Translations under genes and position numbers: made by a program
NCBI RefSeq assembly: GCF_963675165.1
Contig: NC_087381.1
Location: 5,147,378 to 5,211,377, forward strand
Source: Halichondria panicea
Lineage: Eukaryota; Porifera; Demospongiae; Suberitida; Halichondriidae
Direction of reading: 5' to 3'
DNA length: 64,000 bases
Notes under the pieces: model-generated
Seen by the model: the letters and a program-made list of their open reading frames with translations, nothing else
Told to the model about the DNA's origin: nothing
Databases searched by the model: none
In this document: in pieces, positions 10,790 through 21,700 of the stretch
Numbering within the stretch: position 1 is the first letter of the stretch
Layout: every line of letters begins with the position of its first letter

Positions 10790-11640
10790 TCTGATGATGC
10801 TCGTATTTGGTGGGAGCAATTTGAATTTGGAATTACCCCCTGGCCCTTGCTACATCTCCAAGAAGGTGAGCAAACTTTCATTTCAATCAGAATTATATAC
10901 GTAACACCATTATACTTTAATAATTATTACACAGTTTGTCAACTGGCCCAACTCCCAGCCTCAGGATCAGCAGATATGAGCTGTGATGCGCCTCAGAATA
11001 CCCAGCTTCAAGCTCTATTTGCTGCAGAGAATGAAGAGTGCAATGTAAGCAATAATTATACGACAGTTCAGCACACCTATTGCACCTTCCCTAAATTTAT
11101 AATAACCTAAATTTAGGTCACTTTGCATAATTCTTCAACTTAGGTATACGTAATGCATAAGTATATACACACAATTCCTAAATTTAGGTCACATGTGTGC
11201 ATACAAACAAATTATACCATCCCTAAATTTAGGTCACTGAGCAGGCTTCCTAAATTTAGGTTGCTTTGCTTCACATGGTATCTACCTTCAAATTCGATGT
11301 TATACAGGTGTACACTGGGGCCTACCGAAAGCAATCACGAACAGACGTTAGGGAGGTGCAGGATTTAGCAGGTCTTAAGATTGATCAGTTGCTGGCAGTC
11401 AGAAGCTGTCCAAGCAGTAACATCGAGCCATGGATTGCTCAAGTTCGATCGATCTCAGATTCAGAGGTATAGAGTTGTCTGGATGGAAGGGAAATACAAC
11501 AGCAAATGGATAGTGGCAAGAAGACAGGATCCAGAAAACAAGAAGAAGCGAATTGAGTGGGAAGATTCAGTCACGAAATCCTCAATACTCTTGTATGATT
11601 TCCAGTTACGTCCACCAGTCATCTACGTAAAAAGACAATA
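10790..11640 (+). pseudogene. DUF7869-type transposon gene remnant, C-terminal part
   Basis: Exon-like blocks lie at about 10800-10866, 10933-11043 and 11308-11640. The last reads VYTGAYRKQSRTDVREVQDL, then EPWIAQVRSISDSE. After a one-base frameshift near 11466 it continues RVVWMEGKYNSKWIVARR, WEDSVTKSSILLYDF and a stop. The PWIAxV...VVWMEGKYNxxW order followed by a hydrophobic SILLYDF segment is the C-terminal signature of the same transposon family as 3650-4990 (family knowledge, not searched). The two halves may be one element split by about 6 kb of later insertions. Confidence 0.5.
11085..11262. repeat. Cluster of CCTAAATTTAGG palindromes
   Basis: Four perfect copies of the 12-bp palindrome CCTAAATTTAGG plus one partial copy lie within about 180 bp, three of the perfect ones followed by TCAC. 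They sit in the interval between two exon-like blocks. Confidence 0.8.
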
Positions 11641-11927
11641 AAACATTTAAAGAGTGTATACCAAGAGCTAAAGCAAAGTAACACCTAATGTTGTGTATAT
11701 TTCATGTTTATGTGATACAAAATATATCTCTGTTAGCTTCTTCAAATCTAGTATGCTAAACAGAGTCAATAAAAACAAGTTAACACAATCATGGAATACA
11801 ACAATAACATAACAATGCAGATAAGATTTACAAATAGACAAAAAATCAAACAATTTTTGTTTAATAATTCTATTCTGATCCTGCAAAAGAGAAAGGGAGC
11901 TTTTGACAGTGAATGTGTTTGTACATT

Positions 11928-12230
11928 TCGTGTGAGGTCGGCATGATCATAATTATACTAAAAGAGAAATGCAGCTTTAGCTATAAGGTTTGTTATTGAT
12001 GATTTTAGTCTCTGTGGTACTTCCAAACAGTGCGACAGGGATGTAGATGTATATGTAATGCAGTGAATAAACATGCAGAATAACTGTTACCAGGAGTTTT
12101 TGCTGTTACACAGTACAGTGTATAACATTATAGTGTGAGGTTGGCAAGTTCACACTAAAAGAGAAATGCGCGCACAGCTTTATAGGTTTGTCATTATGAT
12201 CTCTGTGGTACTTTTAAACAGTAATACTAC
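11928..12230. repeat. Direct duplication upstream of the GPCR gene
   Basis: The blocks 11928-12035 and 12132-12230 share GTGTGAGGT, ACTAAAAGAGAAATGC, AGGTTTGT and ATCTCTGTGGTACTT in order. Not coding. Bases 12230-12410 hold nothing recognisable. Confidence 0.55.
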
Positions 12231-12415
12231 ATGTATATAATCACCAGTATGATACACACGATATTTAGAGCAAATGTGAGACAAGTTAGTATAATTATAT
12301 ATAGGCGTCTATAGATATAATTATACTGACCAAAATACGCAAGGCCATAAACTAATTTGACTAAGCTACGTCACAAACACTATTATTATATATAGTCTTG
12401 TTGTTGTATAAACTG

Positions 12416-12502
12416 TGAAGTAGGAAATGCACTATCCAACACCACAAGTGCATGTATTCGTACACTCCTGGTGTGGTTAGATATAGGTACATTTCCTACT
12501 TA
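12416..12502. repeat. Foldback palindrome
   Basis: AAGTAGGAAATG...AACACCAC pairs with GTGTGGTT...CATTTCCTACTT over about 35 bp with few mismatches. Confidence 0.6.
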
Positions 12503-12633
12503 CACACTATTTAAACACACTGTTTAAACACTAATAAAACATTACACAATAACTATCAACAGACATTCTGTTAATTTTCACCTGCAAATGGTGCATGTCA
12601 AACCAACAATGATGAATAATGACCGCTCTCCCT

Positions 12634-12657
12634 CATCCTGTTTATATAAACAGGATG
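12634..12657 (+). promoter_or_regulatory. TATA-containing perfect palindrome upstream of the GPCR start
   Basis: A 24-bp perfect palindrome (arms CATCCTGTTTAT / ATAAACAGGATG) contains TATATAA at its centre. It lies 71 bases before the ATG at 12728, a position suited to a core promoter. Promoter function is inferred. Confidence 0.35.
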
Positions 12658-12727
12658 CATGGGAATGAGCATAACTGTGGCCTTACAACCAAAGCAATCA
12701 TTGTCAAAAAGAACACATGCATGCAGG

Positions 12728-15700
12728 ATGGGAGTTTCAAGTCAACTTCTACTGACATTGATCCTCTTGCTCAATTCCACTGCTGGTAAGACACTGCTTT
12801 TTTTTAATAAATAATACAATGTGAGGACTGTTGTGTCAATAATATAAATGCAGGAATGTATTCAGTTATACTGATGGTAGGACATGCTGCTTCCAGTGCA
12901 TGGGTGTTATTCTGCATGGCAGATATATATATTTTAGCAGATATCATATTAACATAATTTAGGGCCATGCAAAGGAAGTAGATCTAATCGGGTCAGGCAA
13001 AAAAACAGACTGCCCAGGGGGTGCTCCCCCTCTCGCTCGGTTAGAAGGGAAATTTTAAGCACTATTTGATCTTTGAATTTAGCCATTGGCTTGCTTCCAA
13101 AGCCTTTGCCTGCATTGTCTGAATTGTTCTGGAAATTATGGAAAATGACTAGAACTATAGTAGAAGCTATAATTATTGTATAACAGCATGCATGCAAGAG
13201 TCCATAAATAAAAGAGAGGGAGTATCAAACAAAGCAAATTGCCCTGTATCAATGTATTCAGACTTTCTGTCTGCAACACGTTATCAATGATAACAATGTG
13301 GTAATAAGATTAATTGCTGCCTCAAGGCAAGTGCATGGCGGCTCTAGGCGCTCGGATTGGTCAGTTATACCATCACGCTATTCAACTTATGAGTTAGCCT
13401 CGATCCCAGGCCATATATATATGCACTCTTTTTTCCTTCAAGACCTGTGAAGGAGACTACTTATGAGTTAGCTGTGCACTAAAAGCGCTATATAGCTGTT
13501 TGAGAGTCAGAAAAAAGCTGGCAAAACTGCATGCAATGAGATCAGAGTTCACAAGAAGGGCTGCAGTGCTGGCTGGTATATACTGCCAGCCAGCAGCCCT
13601 TCTTGTGAACACTCCATTTTTAATGATCTACTGGCAAAATACTTACGAACAGTTGGCTATCCAAATGCTTGCTCGGCTCTGTGCATGTTTTTGAGAACCT
13701 CTTTCACCGTAAACATTTGGGAACCAACTTTTAGCCATTATACAGAGGTGACCTTTGTAGGAAATGTGTTGTACACAAAAAATGGGCTGATTTATATATT
13801 GCAGTTGGCCGGCCGTTGAGTGTGGTATGATATAATTTTATCATCACTGCATGGGTATATTAATTAATAGGTATATATGGCTCAAGCAACCAGCTGTTAC
13901 ATGATGTGAATCACAATCTAGGCTTTTGTTCCGGGCCTGGGTTTTTTAAGGTTAATCTATTATGTATCATCAATAATTATTTTTCTGGCATTGAACAGGT
14001 ATGGGTCAGGTCCGGAATGTTACAGTACAGCAGACTTCAGTTGCAGTAGTGAACGACCAACATTAAGAGTCGCAGGTCAGGACTGCTGTGATGAGGGATT
14101 CTTGTCCTTCAATACAGGAGCCGATATCTGTCAACTGTGCTCCGGTAAGATTCACAGTATTAAAAATGTGAATTAAAGAGGGGACTGTGCTCTTTTTAGA
14201 AAATTTTAACTCATTTTTAACTAGTAATATCCTTTGTAGAGCAATGTGCTTAGTAGTCAATGTGCATGCTTTGCTCGACTATATCCCTATAGCTGGCTGT
14301 GCTGATCCATTCGACTCCAGCTAGTATTAGTTTCATAATAAATTTATGATTTCTCTCCATTCAAATGCAGGAAATGTGATTTGCTCGGCTAACATTGGCT
14401 GTACTGATGGCTTTAATGCCAGCCAATCTCTGAGTCGTGGCGAGTGTTGTGCTACTGGTGGGGGAGTGGCTTACACAGACAGTGCAGGAAGATGTTTACA
14501 ATGTGAGTCTATCTCTACAAATTACCGTATATACGAGTTATAAATTTTTCGTACGGTGCACATTTTGGTAGCTAGTTTAATTATTCGTCTGAAAATTAAG
14601 TTATAGTTGTGACACATGCACGAGTGCCACATGGGATATATTGGCTCAGTAGTGACTTAGGCCCGAGGGCCGCAGGCCTCAAGAGCAAAGGCACTACTGA
14701 GCCAATATATCCGATGTGCGCACGAGTGAGCTGTGTAACAACTGATTTGTTGCATTCCTTGTGCATTCTTTTCCGTGTACACATCACTCCTTTTATAGGA
14801 CAACTAGTTTCAACTACTTGTGGTGGCTGTGGAATGCACCAGACGCATGAAAAACGTTTTCTGCTTACCACTGAATCTGTTAACAGTGTTATACTATAAA
14901 AGGGACCGTTTCAGGTTACTGGGTGGAGGGTGGGCTTTACGTAACTTCAGCCATACTATGCCAGTATCTAGATAGTGGCACAGTTCAAGGCTTGACCTGT
15001 GCCATATGGCAGATACTGGCACAGTGTTTCCTTTGATCTGCCCACTCAAAATGCAACAATGCGCAATAGTCACCACCTTGAGTAGGGTGAAACTTTTTAA
15101 TACGAAATAAAGTGGGTAATTATTATAGTTAGTAGGAAAATTTGTATTGACAAAAATTCCCTGATATACGTTATTTACTATCGTGTTAGACTAAAAAATA
15201 TCTTGGTTATACAAGTAAATAGTTATTGCTCTTTTTTAAGGTCCTCGTTCCATCACTGGTTGCTATAGTGAGGTCGAGTGTAACGGAGACATCATTTCTG
15301 TAAGTTTGATCGAGTCAGCTACTGCTCAGGTTAGAGAGTGTTGTCTCAGCACTGCCGGACTCTCCTATAACCTACTGGGACAATGCATCGACTGTATCGG
15401 TATGTAATCTCTCAATATAGGTATTTAATTTGAGGCCCATTAATCTGGCTGTATTATATATAGAGGGTGACCTGCATACAGGGGGTAACCACAATAATAA
15501 CATACATGTAATAGTTGTACCATAGATATCAAGGGTGTATTGGATTTGTACTACCGAGGGCAGTTCTATGTATTCCCTGAGGGTGCAGTCCGAGGGAAAA
15601 CATACAACTGCACGAGGTAGTACAATAACAATATATACACACGCAGATATCCATGGTATAGGTAGCTTGTACTATGAATACCAGTAGAAGCAATTAGAAG

Positions 15701-18700
15701 CTGTTATCCAACCATTTACAGCTGAGTAGTAGTAAACACTCTTCGATCCCTGCCGTGCATGCACTGTGCACATTTTGTGTGCGTGTGCTTGCACTTGACA
15801 AACCACATTTACAACTTCAGACACCCGCACATTTTTTGCTTTTCACAAAATTTTTCTCGGTATAGTATTCTTTAAAAGAGAGGGTCCTTAAAGGGTAGGA
15901 GGGCTTCAGGCTGACCACAGCCAATGTACCCTAGGGTATATGAATTAATGTACACCCTAGCAGGGTACATGGGATTTGTACTCTGGAGTATCCTGAGAAT
16001 TTCAATGGATATTCCTTAGTGTCAGAGCACATCATGGTACAAGTAACGTTCTACCAATTGCAATATCCACAGTGTATGGATTTCTTGAAGAGAGGCTAGA
16101 AGCAGTTGAAAGGGGACAAGGCTATATGGTTGGTATTGGGTACATTAAACGACCTGACTCGGTTACCAACCTTATCAGAGGAGACATCCTTGTAGCTGAT
16201 GATGGGACTGCAAGTGAGGCTAATCGTCTAATTTCTTTGTGTTAATGAAATCTCTCCCAAAAAATTGTTTGGCTATTATTTTAGCTTTATTTTTTGCAGG
16301 TGTGGGCATAGATTTTCAGATCAGTTCCGACAGATACACAGTTCGTCCGGGTGTGAATCAAGAAATCATTGTTACGTATCGGGTAGACAGTATTGCTCAA
16401 GAGCCCATGGAGACTGCCCAATTGCAACTAAGTATTACTACAACGCCACCAAGGGGATTACTGGCACGTGACACATTGGATCTGATTGTCATTGACAATG
16501 GCTGTAAGGATTATGTAACTAAAATAATGTTTGTGCCCATACCTTGATTATAATTAGCCTGTATATAGCATGCAATGTGAAATGTTGCTAAGATTGACCA
16601 AAAAGTGTAGAAACAAAAATTCGGCACGAGTATAACTCCAATCTGTTACAACATCATTCACATGACTGGACATTTTTCGCAAATGTTTTTTTGCTGATAG
16701 TGTTTTCACACTTTATTTAACATGTTTTATGTGAATGTAACAAATTTGTTTTTTACTGTATATATAACTGTCACCACTGTAACACCTGTAACACCAGTCA
16801 CTACTGCATGCATGTAACGATTGTAACAACCGTATAACACTATAGTCACCACTGTAATACCCCCTTTTTTTGACAGAAAGTGCAAAATACTTATTACAAC
16901 TTTTACATGCTTCTATCCTTGAAAATCCCTTGAAAATCATTCATCAAGCCATCAGATATGTAATAGACTTCTGTTTCCATTTAAGCTTCTATATAATGGC
17001 TGCGTGGGTTAATTGTCAAAAATTACAAGCACAACAATAATTATAACAAAGCAAACTATAGTAATATAATTATATGTAAATCTCCTAACACAGTTAACTA
17101 TAATATACTAAATGCATATTTTTTTCAATGTTCTCAACAAGATTTTTGTGGCAGCTAGTGAGTGTGTGGATACTTTTGTTATAACAATTACCGTATTACT
17201 TTGCGAGCATCAAACATGTGTAAACTGCATGTGCGAGAGTTAATCAATTCGCAATAATAAATCGTAACACCTAAATTAGTACTGGTAGATTGCAACGGAT
17301 TTTCTGTTGATTTGGCTCATTCATAAGGTTTTTACCACAACATTTTTGGTATTAAAAGTTATTTTATTTGGAATAAAAACAACGTGATGTTTTATAGTAA
17401 TTATTAATTTTTATGTTTATTAACGTATAATATAAGTCAATTGGTGCCTTGGGATAATTAAATGATTACAAAGGTCATGTAGTACACAGTACATTGGTTC
17501 AAGCAGCTTTATTTACTCCTCTTATAGCATCGGCTACATTAGTGTCATTTATATATAGAGCAACGGATTTATTTGTATGTGTCTTGTACAATGCACACAC
17601 TTTTACAGCTGGTTGTAAAGCAGAGGTATACCAGAATCATTCTTGGCCCAACACGGCACTAGGGTCTACTGCACTGTCCCCTTGTCCATGTGTAGAAGTA
17701 TTGGATGTGTTTGCAGGGAATGTCAGCAGACAGTGCTCTGGATCAATCAGTGAGGGAGGTATGTGGAAGGATGAGCTTGACCTCAGCAGCTGTGAGACTA
17801 CACTTTCAGACATATCCCGGGAATTGTGTGAGATTGCACTAGTAAGTGGTTTGAGGAAATAAATATTATCTGTTGAACAACTGCAGGACTAATTCTATAT
17901 AATTATATATATATGTAGCTAACTGTTTCAAAAAATACAACTAGAACAAGCTAGCTGAATTCCTATTCATTTCCACTTACTGTACTGAAATGCTATTCTG
18001 TTTTTACTAGGGACTCTCAACAAATAAGACAACGCAAACATCCAATCAGATTGCCAACATCACATCCAGACCACAAAATCTGACTGCAAGTCATATCACC
18101 TTGGTTACTGCAATAGTAGAGCAAGTAGCAGCAGAAGCTGCTGTCAACCAAGAGGTGAACATTATGTGATAGTTAGTATATACATGCATGCATGCATGGA
18201 TATGAGGTATCTATTATATATAGTGTCCTAAATCTCGAGGGCTTGCCCGAGGGATGAGGGACACTATAACCATAGATACTGAATGCACATGTACTGATCC
18301 CATGCACTTTTCATTGGCTATATGTACTAGCCGTACCTCATGCAGGAAAAAAGTGTATCTATAAAAGCAGCAAGCCTTAGCAACAGCTTTATTTTTGAAA
18401 CTGCCCTGTTCTGACAGGGTGATTTCTGCTTCCCTGCTAAAAAACCTTTGTATTGGCCCTGAATTGCCCAGCTTCAATATTGTGGATTAACTACATGTAT
18501 GACTCCACCTTCTGCAGGAAGCGCTCTGCAACAAACGAGCCCAGCCCCCTTTTTTGCAAAAAAAAGCTCAAGCTTCTCAGTTCTGTACGGCTAGTTAGCA
18601 AGGAACAACTTGCTATACACTATCGTTCCCAAAAAGACACTATATAGAGTCTACTGAATAGGCGTACAAACAATTTTAAAACATGGCTTCAGAATAGAAA

Positions 18701-21700
18701 CAGAAGTCAGGAAGACAAAGTTGACAAATACTTAGACACAAAAACCTGCTTGTGACAATGGACAGTTAAAATCATTAGCTCTCAGTATTCCTCGTAGAGA
18801 CAAGAAAAGTTACAGGTGAACCCTACGAACCAGTAAGCGCTATAAATAGAAACACTAAATAGCCCTATTGTAGTTGCAGCTACAGCTTCATTTGTACTGC
18901 ATAATAATACTCAATTTGTACTTAACTTTATACCCTCAAGTTTATAATTCCCATTTTTGTACACTCGGTGTACTTAACTTTATACCCTATATAAGCTTAT
19001 AATTCTCTGGGAGACTATGAAATTATGGCTAATTCCCTGCTAAACACACACAAGTGGGATCTAAAGCTTGCCGAATTTTACATGTTTAGGTGAGAGACAA
19101 CTATCTTCAAACAATCAACAATATTCAGCAAGCCGATGCTGACGTCATCTATGAGAGCCAGATGGTAATGAATTCATCAACAAGGTATGCAATAATGCAT
19201 GTAGCCAACGTAATTAATGTTGTGGGACTCCCTAATTCTCTTTGCTATTTACCTTCAATTCCCTGCATGTGTTTATAGTTGCCAAAAGCCATTTCATAAT
19301 GAATATAGTGGCTGTTGATCAATAGACTTAGTCAACACTGTATTGTTATAGCAAGCCAGTTTAATTATGCTATATAATCTTTGCCATGCAAAATTTATGT
19401 TTACGCTATAATTATAGCATTATTATTTTACCCTCCTCGTATAGGATTCTTGCAAGCCTCGAAACATTTGTGGTCAATCTCAATACTTCAACTGTTTTCA
19501 GAAACTCCACAAGCAATCGAACTGTTCTCAGTTTTGAAACATTTGCTATCACAGTGCAAGATTTAGACCCTGACAGTTTCCAAGGCCAGACATTTGCTGT
19601 TGATTTAGGTCCAGTTGAAGAGGCAATAAAAAATACTGGCGTTATCGACCAATATGCTTTGATGACAACTAATGCTGATAATAGATCAAAGATTGATTTT
19701 CTTAGTGAAGACACTGAAAACTCAACTGCCTCTCTACGCTTAAGCCCTTCCTTGTTTGAAAAATGCCCTACAATAAATCGTACTTCACTTTGGCAGAGAT
19801 TAAGTTACTCTGTTTTTTTGTCTGATGTGCTTTTCCTTCCTGAGAACAGAAGTACTAATCAGGTGGGATCTATTGTGGTGGCTGCAAGACTAGCTTGTCT
19901 GCAGACCAACAAGACAGTACCAATACGAACTAGCTTTCTGATCAGGAATACGGTATGAGCAACTTAATACTCTGCAGTATAGATTTATTACATTATTTGT
20001 TTGCAGGATAATGTCAATAACAGCAGTTGTGCTATGTATAAGACTAAAGGTAAGTGCCCTTGGATAGCAGTAACACATGCAGCACTATTGTTAAAACCAA
20101 TAGGCTTTAACTGGATTGGCACTATACTCTTGTAGCTTTTTAGCACTTTTCACATATATTCTCGGGTGTTTAAACTGTTATATCTCTGCAGAGAAGAATC
20201 ACATCTGAAAACTGACTGCATAGCTAGTTTCTAGAGCTATTGTTTTGTTACTCTCGTTCCCTGGCCGATTTGTCTCTAAAATAATGCTAGGTCGACTCCC
20301 CGGCCTGGTATTGATTGTATCTGGGAGTGACCGGAAATTGCGCATTGTATTATTATTTTGTGCCATCATGTCACATCAGTGATTAAGTGATATATGCACT
20401 GGAAATTAATGCTGCTATAGTCCGAGATAATAGCTGTTTTTTGTAGAGTGTACTGCACAGCAATACTGTGTCTTAACAGACAAATGTTTAGAAGCAAGGA
20501 TCTCAAATAAGAGCTTCCAGAGAGGCTTAATACTGCATTGGATGTGCCTGCTAAGCTTTCAGGTGGCATGACAAAGATTGTGTGTTCACATGCAGTGCAT
20601 CAAGAGACAATAGAATCCTGATGTCACTGGCCATGCAAGATAGCAACCAGAAGTGTTGGTAGAGCTATATCCATCTCAGTATATAGATTTAGTACAGGTA
20701 GTTCTATAAGATCGGTCCCTAAGAAGGACATGCACGAGTGTCACTCTTTCAATGAGTTCGCACCCATCAGCTAGTACGACGGGGGTTGGAGGGAAAAGGC
20801 TCGATTTTGCTCCTGTATACAATAAATTCACCATACATTTTATACTCACAGTGATGGTACACAACGCCAGTGCCAGTGCCGTAATGTCACACCTTGATCC
20901 AGGCATGATCCAGGTACCAAGGATTGAGCTATAGTTAGTGTACACTTTTCCAATGATGAAAGGTATTATTGATTTATATCGCTCACCTTAATTGACAATA
21001 CATCCCAGGCCCAGCCACTTGTGGACACCCCTGAGCAGAGATCTATGGCCAGAGTCTGAGGGTAGACTCTATATACTAGGTGTATCTGAAACTTTCCAGC
21101 AATCAATGGTCCTATATAATAGTCAATCAAAGGGTAGCCACTGATAGCAGAAACTTCAAAGAGAATGGCCAGTAATTCAAAAAACATTTCGCGCAAACAG
21201 ATAGACAACCGCTAGCTGCATGCAGCTACTGTCTTCCAAGTTTAATGTCTTAATTCCTACTTTCTTATCTGTTGCACTCAGCTATACTCTGTCTTCCAAG
21301 TTCTTGTCTTTCTACATAGATTCTCATCTGTTGCACTCAGTATATATAATTATACTCTGCCTTCCAAGTTATTGTCTTCTTAGATTCTCATCTGTTGCAT
21401 CTATTATAATTATGTACATGCGAATTACCATCCAATAATTCATGACGATATAATAATAGAAACAAGGATTGAGAAGCGAATAATCATGCATGGTTGATTA
21501 TAATTATAGTGTCTGGTGCCAGGTCCTTTGATATCCAAGGAAAACGTTACAAATAAATATCTGAATAACTGCAAACTTATGAAGATATGCCACCCACTAA
21601 CTCCACCCACTAACTCCACTCTCTCCATTCGTTTTGTGAATCGCCTCTAAAAGCATAATAAATTTCGCGCTATTAATTTGGTCAAATGACGTTGTGTCTT

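Noticed and set aside
16239-16299. Upstream extension of GPCR exon 6 as an independent start
   Set aside because: These bases are intron; the acceptor TTTTTGCAG at 16299 gives the correct phase with exon 5.
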